Part shown: positions 45,371 to 55,105 of the stretch, piece after piece
Position numbering within the stretch: the stretch's first letter is position 1
Layout: every line of letters starts with the position of its first letter
DNA from: Renibacterium salmoninarum ATCC 33209
Lineage (GTDB): Bacteria; Actinomycetota; Actinomycetes; Actinomycetales; Micrococcaceae
NCBI RefSeq assembly: GCF_000018885.1
Contig: NC_010168.1
Location: 2,542,001-2,606,000, forward strand
DNA length: 64,000 nt
Direction of reading: 5' to 3'
The notes under the pieces: generated by a model
Databases searched by the model: none
Seen by the model: only the letters and a program-made list of their open reading frames with translations
Told to the model about the DNA's origin: nothing
Translations under genes and position numbers: made by a program

Positions 45371-47266
45371 CTACTCTTCGCGAAGCACTCTGCGTTGCAC
45401 TTCGAGCTGCATCAATTCACGTTGCAATTGCTGATATCCGGCCGGATCCAACGCCGGATCCATCCGCTGCAAAGCCCCAAGTTTTTCCGCTTTGGCCCGC
45501 GTCAACTGCATCTCGAGCAGACTGCGTAACATGGAGCGGCAATAGTTGAGTAAGCCTTCGTCGTTCGACGCGGGTAACGGAGTCATCGAGAGTTCAGAAA
45601 CCAAAGGACGTAGAGGCTCTGGCGCTTCCTCAGTTATTTTTTGCAGCCAGGCGCCAGTATCCGTGGACGGACGCCCTGCCGCGTGCAGGGCCTCATGGAC
45701 TGCCCGATACGCCGGTACCACAAACTGAATCTCGTTGAAGTTTAGCCAATCAGCTTCACTGAGTAGCGCTGGCTGCTGCAAGACAACTTCCAGTCCTTGC
45801 CGCTCCATCCTCGCCGCTGGATCACGTGGATCGGTCCGGTTGAAGGCCAGTGGCTGGGCCGGGTTAGGCGCTGCGGTTGACTCAGTTTGACCTGGCTGCG
45901 CTTGTAACGCCTTTTGCTGCGACCGGGTGTGGTTCTTGGCCGCCGTCGTTACCGCTCTGAGCACTTCATTCGGATCCGCTATGCCTAGCCAGCCTGCGAG
46001 CTCCTGGCTGTACCCCACTCGAGTAGAACCATCTCGGATCTCCGCCACCACCGGAGCCGCTGCACGAAGCCCTTGCACTCGACCCTCAACGGCGCTCAGG
46101 TCAAAATGTGACAGCGCCGAGCGAATGGCGAATTCGAAGAGCGGCCGTCGTGAGGCGATGAGCGCCTGAACGGCTTCCGAGCCACCGGACTGACGAAGAT
46201 CACAAGGATCCTGACCGCTCGGTTCGACGGCGACGTACGTCTGGGCAACAAATCTCTGATCCAGACTGAACGCCTTGAGCGCAGCATTTTGGCCTGCCGC
46301 GTCACCATCAAAAGTGAAGATTACTTCGCCACCGGTACCGTCGTCAGAAAGCAATCTGCGCGCAACTTTGATGTGGTCCTCACCGAACGCCGTACCGCAA
46401 GTAGCTACCGCGGTACCAACGCCAGATAAATGACAGGCCATGACATCCGTGTAGCCCTCAACCACTACCAATTGGCGGCCTTTGGAGATAGCTTTCTTTG
46501 CTAAGTCAATGCCGTACAGCACATGCGATTTCTTATACAGGATTGTTTCTGGCGTATTGAGATACTTTGGGCCTTGGTCTTCTTCGAACAACTTGCGAGC
46601 GCCAAACCCAATCGTCTCGCCCGCGATATCTCGAATTGGCCAGATTAATCGACCGCGGAACCGATCAAAAAGCCGGTCGCCGGAGCTGCCGGTGGAGAAC
46701 ATGCCGGTAAGTCGGAGTTCCTCGTCTGAATAGCCTTGGCCGCGCAAATGCTTGAGCAATCCGTCCCAACCTTGCGGCGCAAAGCCAACGCCAAACTGCT
46801 CTGCAGCTGCCCGGTCGAAGCCTCGACCAGAAAGGAATTGCCGGCCAGCCGCGGCTCCTGGCGTGAGTAGCTGATCCCGGAAGAATTCAGCGGCAACTTT
46901 ATGCGCATCGAGCAGGCGTTGCCTGCGACCAGTTTCTTCGCGACGCGGTCCAGAACCGCCGTCTTCGTAATGCAACTCGAAACCGATCCGAGCCGCCAGC
47001 TTCTCTACCGTCTCGCTGAAGGAGAGGTGATCGACTTTTTGCACGAAAGAAATGACATCGCCGCCCTCACCACAACCAAAGCAGTGATAACGACCAACTT
47101 GCGGGCGGACGTTGAAGGAAGGGCTGCGTTCATCATGGAAAGGGCATAAACCCTTCCAGGAGCCCACGCCAGCGCTTTTGAGGGTCACATAGCCCTCAAC
47201 GACCTCTTTGATATCGGTGCGGGCGCGGAGTTCCTCAATATCCTCTTGTTTGATCAGTCCGGCCAC
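45371..47266 (-). CDS. dnaG: DNA primase
   Basis: 631 residues. N-terminal CHC2 zinc finger GLCPFHDERSPSFNVRP with RYHCFGCGEGGD, RNA-polymerase/TOPRIM core with VVEGYTDVMACHLSG and EVIFTFDGDAAGQNAALKAF, and a helical C-terminal DnaB-binding domain. It synthesises RNA primers at the replication fork. ATG 47266 starts MAGLIKQEDIEELRARTDIK, as in relatives. Convergent with nothing; lies between tRNA-Asn and dgt on the same strand. Intact. Confidence 0.97.
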   Translation of the reverse strand: MAGLIKQEDIEELRARTDIKEVVEGYVTLKSAGVGSWKGLCPFHDERSPSFNVRPQVGRYHCFGCGEGGDVISFVQKVDHLSFSETVEKLAARIGFELHYEDGGSGPRREETGRRQRLLDAHKVAAEFFRDQLLTPGAAAGRQFLSGRGFDRAAAEQFGVGFAPQGWDGLLKHLRGQGYSDEELRLTGMFSTGSSGDRLFDRFRGRLIWPIRDIAGETIGFGARKLFEEDQGPKYLNTPETILYKKSHVLYGIDLAKKAISKGRQLVVVEGYTDVMACHLSGVGTAVATCGTAFGEDHIKVARRLLSDDGTGGEVIFTFDGDAAGQNAALKAFSLDQRFVAQTYVAVEPSGQDPCDLRQSGGSEAVQALIASRRPLFEFAIRSALSHFDLSAVEGRVQGLRAAAPVVAEIRDGSTRVGYSQELAGWLGIADPNEVLRAVTTAAKNHTRSQQKALQAQPGQTESTAAPNPAQPLAFNRTDPRDPAARMERQGLEVVLQQPALLSEADWLNFNEIQFVVPAYRAVHEALHAAGRPSTDTGAWLQKITEEAPEPLRPLVSELSMTPLPASNDEGLLNYCRSMLRSLLEMQLTRAKAEKLGALQRMDPALDPAGYQQLQRELMQLEVQRRVLREE

Positions 47267-47310
47267 AGAATGAGTTTATGCCAAGGCTAGGACAAGCTGC
47301 GCCGCTAGCG

Positions 47311-48579
47311 TCAGGTCAACCGCTTATGCCAGGCCAAGGCCGACACATCGGTCAGCGAGGCTACCTGATCGATCACCGCGCGCAGCCGGCCAGCGTCGTC
47401 GGCTGCTTGACGCCAATCTGCCGCGAACATCGTCTCTAGATGCGCCTCGCCACCGGCTGCGAGCGCGCCAACCAGCTCGTGCAGCACCTCTTGTTGCCGC
47501 TGGTATATCGGGACTCGATTTTCGCTCGTCATGACAAAGGTCGTGGCTAGGCCCTTCATGGCCGCGATCTCGTGGATCGTTTCTTCTGGCACAACGACGT
47601 CGGCAGCAAATCTGGTCAGCGGCTGCGGCCCGTAAATGGCCCGGGTGGTGTCCAAAGCGCTCTGGCAGAACCGGCCAATCAACTGGCTAGTCATATTCTT
47701 CAACGCGGCCATTGAGGCACGAGTACCGTCCGCATGACGCACCCAAACTTCAGTTGCTTCCAGCCGAGCTAAAGCCGCATCAATCTTAGCTTCCTCGGCA
47801 TGCGGTAAGTACCACTGCCGGGTATAGACAATTACTCTGGCCCTGGTATCTGAGTCGTCAAGATAGGACAGCTGAAAGTGACCCGCAACAATCGCATCTT
47901 CAACATCGTGCACGGAGTAGGAGATGTCATCAGCTAGATCCATCACCTGCGCCTCGATGCAGCTGTGGCCAGCTGGCGCGCCTTCTCGTAGCCAGGCGAA
48001 AATTGGTTCGTCGTCGGTGTAGACGCCAAATTTGCTACTGCGCTGGCCGTGAATCACTGGCGCATCAGCAGCTAGCCACGGGTACTTGCAGGCGGCATCT
48101 AGGCTAGCCTTGGTCAAGTTCAGCCCGGCCGAGAACCCGTCAGCGGTGAGCACTTTAGGTTCCAGCCGAGTCAATAACCGCAGGGTCTGCGCATTACCTT
48201 CAAAACCGCCGATGGCGTGCGCCAAGTCATTCAACGCAGATTCACCATTGTGGCCGAAGGGCGGATGGCCTAGGTCGTGTGCCAAACAAGCGGTATCGAC
48301 GACGTCGGGGTCGCAGCCAAGAACTCGGCCCAATTCACGGCCCACTTGAGCTACTTCAAGCGAGTGCGTCAACCTCGTTCGGACAAAGTCGTCGGTGTCC
48401 GGGGCAACGACTTGGGTCTTGGCACCAAGACGGCGCAGCGCGGAGGAATGCAACACTCTAGCCCGGTCTCGCTCGAAAGGACTGCGGTAGCTTTTCTTGG
48501 CCTGCTCTTGAACAAATCGTGCCGCATCGTCAGCGGAGTAGCCGACGGTTTGCGTAGTTTCTGCCACGGATTCAGCCAC
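47311..48579 (-). CDS. dgt: Deoxyguanosinetriphosphate triphosphohydrolase-like protein (HD domain)
   Basis: About 422 residues. RDRARVLHSSALRRLGAKTQ and the HD-type metal site TRLTHSLEVAQ, CLAHDLGHPPFGHNGE, and DLADDISYSVHDVEDAI are typical of bacterial dNTPases, which hydrolyse dGTP to deoxyguanosine and triphosphate. The frame extends upstream to 48711 through the dus gene; I choose GTG 48579, overlapping the dus stop by 8 bp, giving the usual N-terminus before GYSADDAARFV. ATG 48627 is an alternative. Sits between dus and dnaG, a standard actinobacterial order. Confidence 0.88.
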   Translation of the reverse strand: MAESVAETTQTVGYSADDAARFVQEQAKKSYRSPFERDRARVLHSSALRRLGAKTQVVAPDTDDFVRTRLTHSLEVAQVGRELGRVLGCDPDVVDTACLAHDLGHPPFGHNGESALNDLAHAIGGFEGNAQTLRLLTRLEPKVLTADGFSAGLNLTKASLDAACKYPWLAADAPVIHGQRSSKFGVYTDDEPIFAWLREGAPAGHSCIEAQVMDLADDISYSVHDVEDAIVAGHFQLSYLDDSDTRARVIVYTRQWYLPHAEEAKIDAALARLEATEVWVRHADGTRASMAALKNMTSQLIGRFCQSALDTTRAIYGPQPLTRFAADVVVPEETIHEIAAMKGLATTFVMTSENRVPIYQRQQEVLHELVGALAAGGEAHLETMFAADWRQAADDAGRLRAVIDQVASLTDVSALAWHKRLT

Positions 48580-49753
48580 CGGATACGTCCAATTCTGCCG
48601 CTGCGATATTGGCTTGTTGTTCTTCATTGAGGTCGCGCTCCGCCAACCAGTTATTTGGCAACGCGGTGCGCTTTGGCGTGCCAGCCCTGCCCCGTGGGCC
48701 TTCCGCGTCAACGCCAGGGTAGGGCGAGTCGGTATCCATTTGGTCTAATAATTCGCGCAGTGCCTCGAGTGTGCTCACCATCGCTAATTTGGTCCGCAGC
48801 TCGCTGCCAACAACGTAACCCTTGAAATACCAGGCCATATGTTTGCGAATGTCGCGCAACGCCTTACCTTCTTCGCCGAAAGTTTCGATGAGAAGTTGCG
48901 CGTGCCGGTAAACCGTGTCCGCTACTTGCTTGAGTCCAGGGCGGAACCGGCGGGAGTCGCCGTCGAACGCGGCCATCAAATCGCCAAAAAGCCAAGGCCG
49001 GCCTTGGCAACCGCGGCCAATGACCACACCGTCGATGCCGGTCTCGCGAACCATCCGGATAGCATCTTCGGCGCTCCAGATGTCGCCATTGCCGAGCACT
49101 GGAATATCGGTAACGGCCTCACGCAGTCTGGCAATTGCGGACCAATCAGCGGTGCCGGAATAGAACTGCGAGGCTGTCCGCCCGTGCAGAGCTACCGCGG
49201 CGACACCAGAATCCCGGGCAATTTTGCCGGCTTCCAGATACGTCAGGTGGTCATCGTCGATGCCTTTGCGCATCTTGATAGTCAGCGGAATATCGCCCTT
49301 CGATGCTTCGCGAACCGCGGTGCGCACGATCGAGGCGAAAAGTTCAGTCTTCCAGGGAAGCGCCGCCCCGCCGCCGCGACGAGTCACTTTCGCCACCGGG
49401 CAGCCGAAGTTCAGATCGATGTGGTCGGCGTGATCCTCCTCGACCAACATCCGCACCGCCTTGCCCACGGTAATCGGATCCACACCATACAGTTGCACGG
49501 AACGGACCTTCTCGTCTTCGTCATGCGAGATGATGCGCAAGCTTTCCGGCGTGCGCTCAACCAGGGCCCGCGAGGTGACCATTTCGGCCACGTACAAGCC
49601 GCCGCCGTACTCACGGCAGAGCCGTCGGAAAGCGGTGTTGGTAATTCCGGCCATGGGGGCCAAAACCACTGGGGTGTCCACAGTGATATTGCCTAGCCGG
49701 AGCGGCGGCAGTTCAAGCCGGTCAGTTGCTACTGGCACATCGATAACAGTCAC
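48572..49753 (-). CDS. dusB: tRNA-dihydrouridine synthase
   Basis: 393 residues: APMAGITNTAFRRLCREYGG, the catalytic Cys region LNFGCPVAKVTRRGGGAAL, HGRTASQFYSGTADW and GVVIGRGCQGRPWLFG. FMN- and NADPH-dependent reduction of uridine in tRNA D-loops. GTG at 49753. Upstream, 38 bp away, ends the 33-bp perfect palindrome. A long plus-strand frame opposite is a shadow. Intact. Confidence 0.95.
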   Translation of the reverse strand: MTVIDVPVATDRLELPPLRLGNITVDTPVVLAPMAGITNTAFRRLCREYGGGLYVAEMVTSRALVERTPESLRIISHDEDEKVRSVQLYGVDPITVGKAVRMLVEEDHADHIDLNFGCPVAKVTRRGGGAALPWKTELFASIVRTAVREASKGDIPLTIKMRKGIDDDHLTYLEAGKIARDSGVAAVALHGRTASQFYSGTADWSAIARLREAVTDIPVLGNGDIWSAEDAIRMVRETGIDGVVIGRGCQGRPWLFGDLMAAFDGDSRRFRPGLKQVADTVYRHAQLLIETFGEEGKALRDIRKHMAWYFKGYVVGSELRTKLAMVSTLEALRELLDQMDTDSPYPGVDAEGPRGRAGTPKRTALPNNWLAERDLNEEQQANIAAAELDVSGG

Positions 49754-49791
49754 GGTTCAATTCTCTCAAACCGGTCAAAATCGACCGCCAT

Positions 49792-49862
49792 CTCCCGTTG
49801 AGGGGTCGTATTTTGACGCTAAAAGTGCTTTTTAGCGTCAAAATACGACCCCTCAACGGGAG
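49792..49862. repeat. 33-bp perfect inverted repeat with 5-nt loop
   Basis: The left arm at 49792-49824 (starting CTCCCGTTGAGGGGTCG, ending GACGCTAAAA) is matched base for base by the right arm at 49830-49862 around GTGCT. It lies between the glucanase pseudogene end and the dus start, both on the minus strand. The A/T-rich inner end could act as a bidirectional terminator, but arm length is far beyond normal terminators and resembles a REP- or MITE-like element. Confidence 0.85.
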
Positions 49863-49889
49863 GAATGCAGAGCTAACTACGACGGCGGA

Positions 49890-51254
49890 CTACTGGGCGT
49901 CGTTGATCGTCCACATTTGATTCCGGTCGCCGCTGCGGCAACCTTCAGTGCGTAGCTGTTGTCCATGACCTTTATTGGTCAAGCACGAGCCATCCTGACC
50001 GCTCTGGATCTGAATTTGGCCCTGGCTACCGCCGGGCGCATCGGAAAAATTACATTGCTGGTTGGAGCCGCCGCCGTAGCCCCATTGTTGAATGTCGGTA
50101 CCGGCGATGCTTTTGTCCAAGACCAAGGTGGAGCCGATGCTGCGGAAAATAAATCGGTTCTCGCTCCCCTGCCGGTACATCTGCCAGCGTTGGTTATTTC
50201 CCTTGGCGTAATCCCAAGAGTTCACTTTGGCGCCTTCTGGCTTAGTCGCGTTGGCATCAACGTCTACGGCCTGGCCATCAGCAACGCTTTTGAGCAAGAC
50301 CGCGGGTGATTCCACATGCAAACTAGCCCACGGGTCACCGCCTAATCCGCCGCGTGTTGGTGGTTTGGACTTCACCGGATTCACGCCTCCAAGATCGGTG
50401 ACTTTGACATAGTCAACCAACATTTGCGCTGGCATGCTGTTCAGATCTACCGAGCCGCCAAGAGTGCCGCAAATAGCGAGGTTAAGGATCAAGAAGAAAG
50501 GTTTATCGAAAACCCACTGCTTGCCACCTAGATCTTCTTTACCCACACTAAGGTACGGATTGTCATCCAGAAACCAAGTGATTCGATCCGGACCCCAGTC
50601 AACTCGGTAGGTGTGGAAAGAGTCGCTGAGTGGGCTCGACCTGGTAATTTCACCACCAATGCCATCACCGCCGCTGTAGCCGGGGCCATGCAGGGTGTCG
50701 AGCAATTGATGCGACCGATTGCCAACGTTTTCCATGATGTCGACTTAACCGGACTGCGGCCAGCCAGCGGAACCGATGTTCTCACCCAACATCCAAAATG
50801 CTGGCCAGGCACCCTTTTGGCCCGGAACTTTCACTCGAGCTTCAACTCGGCCATATTTGGCGGTAATTTTTCCTGCCGAATTCAATCGCGCCGAGGTTAT
50901 TTCGCACGGCCAATAAAAACAATTCAATCCATTGGTATTATCTCGTCGGGCGGTAATAACCAGATTGCCATTGCCATCAAGCTTGGCGTTATCTGAGCTG
51001 TCCGTGTAATACTGCCGCTCGTTATTACCCCAGCCAGATCCGCCGGTCTCCATATTCCAGAATTGCGAGTTTGGCTTTGAGCCAGATCCGCCCTCAAAAT
51101 TGTCGGTCCAGTTGGCCACCGCAGCTGCTGGCGCGGCATGAGGCGTCGCCACCGCTGATTGCGAGACTGCTACCGCCCCGGCAGCACCGAGCGAAATTGC
51201 GGCGGCAATCGAGGCCATTCGCACAATTGACTTTCTATCGATGAAATGACCCAC
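49890..51254 (-). pseudogene. GH16 beta-glucanase with ricin-type lectin domain, nonsense at catalytic Glu
   Basis: N-terminal signal peptide (VRMASIAAAISLGAAGAVAV, cleavage near AVA), GH16 domain with GGSGWGNNERQYYT and AWPAFWMLGENIG, then WPQSG followed by TAA at 50745-50747 and VDIMENVG. The GH16 active site is ExDxxE, so the stop replaces the nucleophile Glu (GAA to TAA). The frame continues unbroken through FFLILNLAICGTLGG and a C-terminal beta-trefoil with QRW/QQC/QMW repeats to 49890. It would have been a secreted laminarinase-type enzyme. Confidence 0.92.
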
Positions 51255-51409
51255 AGCGAATCCTTCTGCTTGAGAAAATTATTCCAAAAGCAGGCTACCT
51301 CGATTATTAACACAAATTAGGAAAATTTGTTTAATTCATGAAATCAACAGAAAACTAAGTATTTACCATTAAGTAATTACTTAGTCTGCTAACTAGCCCA
51401 GCGAAAACG
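51255..51409. other. AT-rich promoter region of the glucanase gene
   Basis: About 155 bp with clearly higher AT content (runs such as AATTAGGAAAATTTGTTTAA) between the response regulator stop and the glucanase start, both minus strand. No gene; probably the promoter region of the glucanase. Confidence 0.45.
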
Positions 51410-52017
51410 CTAGAGCAACCAACCGTTTTCCTCAGCCTGATGAGCTGCTTCTGCCCTAGTCCGTGCGCCGGTCTTACCCATTGCACTAGAAAAATAATTT
51501 CGCACGGTGCCCTCCGAAAGAAAGGTCGCTTTGGCAATATCCGCGACTGTTCCGCCCTGGGCAGCAGCGCGCAACACATCGGTTTCTCGTTCCGTCAGTG
51601 GGCTTTCCCGCTGGTAAGCGTTTCGGCAGCGAGCGTTGGATCCACCACTCGAAGCCCCGATTGAACCTTACGAACCGCCTCAGCAAGCTGCTTCGCGGGC
51701 GTATCTTTCACCACGAAACCGCTAGCACCAGCTTGCATTGCTCGCCGCAAATAACCCGGCCGGCCAAAGGTAGTCACCATCAAGACTCGGCATTCAGGCA
51801 TTGAGCCGTGCAGCTGGGCGGCGGCGGCGATGCCATCTAGACCTGGCATTTCAACGTCGAGCAGCGCAACGTCAGCATGGTGAGCTAACGCGGCAGCCAA
51901 CACCTCATCGCCACGGCCAACTTCGGCAACAACCTCAATATCGGCTTCTAAGTTCAACAGGGCGGCCAAGGCGCCCCGAACTAAAGCCTGATCGTCCGCA
52001 ATCAGAAGTCGAATCAT
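51410..52017 (-). pseudogene. NarL/LuxR-type response regulator, frameshifted between receiver and HTH
   Basis: Receiver domain intact: MIRLLIADDQALVRGALAAL, phospho-Asp in VALLDVEMPGLDG, Lys in GFVVKDTPA. At about 51605 one G is missing from a GGGG run: the frame ends LTSGKAH, whereas the next frame reads SPLTERETDVLRAAAQGGTV and YFSSAMGKTGARTRAEAAHQ, a LuxR HTH, stopping at 51410. As written, the product is a 140-residue receiver-only protein. The gene starts 4 bp after the histidine kinase stop, so the kinase has lost its DNA-binding output. Confidence 0.9.
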
Positions 52018-52021
52018 TTTC

Positions 52022-53242
52022 TCAACCTCTCTTGGTAAGCACGCACAATTGGACGCGCAATCGAAAACCGCCCAAAGCAGATTTTCCTACAATCAGGGCG
52101 ACATTTTGCGCCTCGACTCGCTCGCGCAGTCCGCTCAGCCCGTTGCCTGCATCGGCGGCAGCTGAACCCACCGCGCCCACGCCGTCGTCATCGATCTGGA
52201 TAAAGTTTGGCCCCATGGTCACTACGGCTTTACTCGCGTGCGAATGCCGGACAATATTTGTGACTCCCTCACGCAAGGCCCAGCCAAACAGCTCGCGGTA
52301 TTTCGCTGGGATTTCATCCGCAGCACCAGGCACCTCGGCGTCCATCCCTGCCGCGGCGAGCGCGCTGCGGGCATTGACCAGTTCGGTGAGCACGTTGACG
52401 CCACGATAGCCGCGCACCGTCGCTCGCACATCGACCAGCGCACCGCGGGCAAGTTGCTCCACATCATGAATCTCCGCAGCCGCTCGCTCAGGCGCGGCAT
52501 CTAGAAGCCGGCCAGCGAGCTCGGCTTTGACGGCAATAACGGTCAGCGAGTGACCAAGAATGTCGTGCATGTCCCGGGCGACTCGGCTGCGTTCCTCTTT
52601 AACCGCAACATCTGCCAGTTGCTGCTGCGTCTCGCGCAGCACCCGTAACGCTTCGATTTGCCGGGCGAAGGCGATCATCATCAAGCCGATCGACAACGAG
52701 ACAACGGCCATTGAAATTGCATAGTCAAGGCTTTGTCCCATCAGCAACTCGGTGATCACTAGCAAAACCGCCACCGAGCTCACAATGATCAAACCAGTTT
52801 TTCTAGGGTGCTGTTGCATGGCGGCACACACCGTCAAAAAGGTTGCAAACCAACCTCCGGACGGCCCAATGTCCAGAATCCACAAACTCCCCAGCACCGC
52901 GAAGACTAACCAGATAGTGATTTTGAAGGGCTCGCTGCGGGCCCAGCTCAATGGCGGAATGATGATAAATAAGATCAGAGCCAGCAGTGAGATCGCAGCA
53001 TAAAAAATCCGAAGTTCAACCGGGGCATCCGAAGTAAATAACGCTGGCCAGCTATTAAAGCCAAAAATTACCACCGAAATTCCAGCGCCAGTGTACCAAC
53101 GGCGAGCACCGGTGGAGGTGAGCAGTTCGCGGAAGTTCAAAGCTTGCTGCATGTCCTGGGCAAACCAACTCAAGCGCTTGGTCATCCGATCCACGTCTTG
53201 GTTGACCTCTTCGGCAGAGCGGCTGTAATAAACACCTGGCAT
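52022..53242 (-). CDS. Sensor histidine kinase, DesK/NarX type (HisKA_3)
   Basis: 406 residues with several TM helices in the first 190 residues (IFYAAISLLALILFIIIPPL, TGLIIVSSVAVLLVITELLM), phospho-acceptor His226 in ARDMHDILGHSLTVI and an ATPase part with REGVTNIVRHSHAS and GNGLSGLRERVE. It would phosphorylate the neighbouring regulator. The downstream regulator is frameshifted, and the ABC exporter upstream in the same direction (53328-55082) is the presumed target or signal source. Intact. Confidence 0.9.
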   Translation of the reverse strand: MPGVYYSRSAEEVNQDVDRMTKRLSWFAQDMQQALNFRELLTSTGARRWYTGAGISVVIFGFNSWPALFTSDAPVELRIFYAAISLLALILFIIIPPLSWARSEPFKITIWLVFAVLGSLWILDIGPSGGWFATFLTVCAAMQQHPRKTGLIIVSSVAVLLVITELLMGQSLDYAISMAVVSLSIGLMMIAFARQIEALRVLRETQQQLADVAVKEERSRVARDMHDILGHSLTVIAVKAELAGRLLDAAPERAAAEIHDVEQLARGALVDVRATVRGYRGVNVLTELVNARSALAAAGMDAEVPGAADEIPAKYRELFGWALREGVTNIVRHSHASKAVVTMGPNFIQIDDDGVGAVGSAAADAGNGLSGLRERVEAQNVALIVGKSALGGFRLRVQLCVLTKRG

Positions 53243-53327
53243 GGGGTTACCTTACGTTGCTTTGGCTTAGAAAAGTTCGACGTCGGCGCTCACCTGGAGT
53301 GGGCACCGACGTCGAACCGGGTGCTAT

Positions 53328-54134
53328 TTAGACCCGCTTGGTATCGCGGCGGAAGGCAAGGGCCGCGCCAGCAACAAAGATCACTAGCCAAATGGCGACG
53401 TTGAGCAGCGCCAGCCAGTTGAAGGCATCCCCGGTTAGCGGCGCCCGAGCGATTTCACCGATGCCGTAAGTCGGCGTCCAAACACCGACGGATTCGAAAA
53501 CGCCTCCGAGTGATTTCAAGGGAGCAAACAAGCCACCGAAGAAGGCCAAGAAGGCGATGACCGGCCCCATGATTTGCATAACGTTTTCACTGGGAATCAG
53601 GTAGCCAACTAGCAAACCCAATGCGGTAAAGACCAAGGAGCCAAGCAGGCCAGCCAGACCGGAAAGGATCCAGATCTGCGGCTCCATCCGGACGCCGATG
53701 ATAAATCCGGTGATGTCGACCGCCAAGATCGCGATAAGCCCCAGAAGTAATCCACCGACGACTTTGACCAAAATATTTGCTGCCGGAGTCAGCGGGGTAA
53801 GTCGTAGTTGCCTGCTCCAACCCATGGAACGTTCGACGGCGCTACCTGCCGAGGTGGAGGTAACCATGCAGCCATAAACTGCCATCGAGATCATGATGTA
53901 GGCCGCAACCGAAACCCCACCGGCGCTGACCGGGTGACTCGGGTCAATCGCGGTGTCCTTCTGCGGCAAGCCAATGATCAGAAACATCACTACCGGCAGT
54001 ACTAAGGCAAACATCACATTGCGTCGGTTACGTAGGCGACGTTTCATTTCGATGCCGAGCAAGGTCAAATTGAATCCGCCGAACGGCGGCACTTTACGTT
54101 CCAGCGAGATGCTGGCGGGAATTGCAGTAGTCAT
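53328..54134 (-). CDS. ABC-2 type exporter permease
   Basis: 268 residues with six predicted TM helices: NVMFALVLPVVMFLIIGLPQ, VAAYIMISMAVYGCMVTSTS, LLLGLIAILAVDITGFIIGV, VFTALGLLVGYLIPSENVMQ, and the conserved FAPLKSLGGVFESVGVWTP before the last helix. It is 9 bp downstream of its ATPase. The pair resembles DrrAB/NatAB-type exporters of antibiotics or lipids. Confidence 0.87.
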   Translation of the reverse strand: MTTAIPASISLERKVPPFGGFNLTLLGIEMKRRLRNRRNVMFALVLPVVMFLIIGLPQKDTAIDPSHPVSAGGVSVAAYIMISMAVYGCMVTSTSAGSAVERSMGWSRQLRLTPLTPAANILVKVVGGLLLGLIAILAVDITGFIIGVRMEPQIWILSGLAGLLGSLVFTALGLLVGYLIPSENVMQIMGPVIAFLAFFGGLFAPLKSLGGVFESVGVWTPTYGIGEIARAPLTGDAFNWLALLNVAIWLVIFVAGAALAFRRDTKRV

Positions 54135-54143
54135 GGCAGGTCC

Positions 54144-55082
54144 TCAGTTCTTGCTGTCGTCGGCGGTGAGCGCCAAGAAGGCGTCTTCGAGATTGTGCGA
54201 GGTGACTTCGAGGTCTTTCGCATCGGTATTGTTCAGCAAATAGCGCGCTACGGCGTCGGAATCTTTGCTATGCACACTCACGATGCCGGCGCGCAGCTCG
54301 ACATTGTCCACCCCGGGCAACCCGGCAACCGCGGTTTGATCGAGGTTACTCACGGTGGCGCGAACGGTCCGCCCGGAGGCTAGAGATTTGATTTCCGCGC
54401 TGGAACCATCGGCGACGATCTGGCCCTTACGAACCAAGATAATCCGGTCCGCATAAGCATCTGCTTCATCGAGGTAGTGCGTGGCAAAGATTACCGTCCG
54501 GCCGCGGCTGGCGTCAGCATGGATTGCGTTCCAAAAATCGCGACGTCCTTCAACGTCCATTCCCGTGGTTGGCTCATCCAGTATCAACAAGCCCGGGTCT
54601 GAAACCAAAGCCATCGCAAAGCGGAGCCGCTGTTGCTGGCCACCAGAACACTTGCTGACAATTCGATCACCGATGTCCTTAATTCCAGCACGTTCCAGGC
54701 ATTCGTCAGCCGGGCGAGCTTCGGCGAATAGCGACGCCGTCAGCGCCACCGTCTCGCGAACCGTCAGGTCTTTCAGTAAGCCACCGGTCTGCATCAAGGC
54801 CGAAACCTGGCCGTGCGCAATGGCTTGGCGCGGACTCTTACCGTAAATACTGACTGAGCCTTGATCGGGTTTGCTCAGGCCAAGCAGCATATCGATTGTG
54901 GTGGTTTTTCCGGCACCATTCGGGCCCAGAAAAGCTACCACTTCGCCCGGCTTGATCTGCAGGTCGATGCCATTGACTGCTTGGACTTTGCCAAAGGACT
55001 TTTGCAAATTCTGTGCATCGACGGCATAGAGCGCGGAGGGCATGCTGCCGCGTTGTGTCGCGGTGGCGAGTTGTTCACTCAT
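54144..55082 (-). CDS. ABC exporter ATP-binding protein, DrrA/CcmA type
   Basis: 312 residues: Walker A FLGPNGAGKTTTIDML (about residues 53-60 for GPNGAGKT), signature CSGGQQQRLRFAMAL, Walker B LLILDEPTTGMDVEGR and switch His in IFATHYLDEAD, then a C-terminal domain. I take ATG 55082 (MSEQLATATQRG) with AAGGAA upstream; the frame opens 8 codons earlier. Partner of the permease downstream; together with the kinase/regulator a classic self-regulated export module. Confidence 0.9.
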   Translation of the reverse strand: MSEQLATATQRGSMPSALYAVDAQNLQKSFGKVQAVNGIDLQIKPGEVVAFLGPNGAGKTTTIDMLLGLSKPDQGSVSIYGKSPRQAIAHGQVSALMQTGGLLKDLTVRETVALTASLFAEARPADECLERAGIKDIGDRIVSKCSGGQQQRLRFAMALVSDPGLLILDEPTTGMDVEGRRDFWNAIHADASRGRTVIFATHYLDEADAYADRIILVRKGQIVADGSSAEIKSLASGRTVRATVSNLDQTAVAGLPGVDNVELRAGIVSVHSKDSDAVARYLLNNTDAKDLEVTSHNLEDAFLALTADDSKN

Positions 55083-55105
55083 CAGAGATTCCTTAATTTC
55101 CGTCA

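Noticed and set aside
48839..49696. A 285-codon plus-strand frame opposite the dus gene
   Set aside because: It mirrors a clearly functional gene on the other strand, has no family resemblance and no ribosome site; it is a GC-driven shadow.
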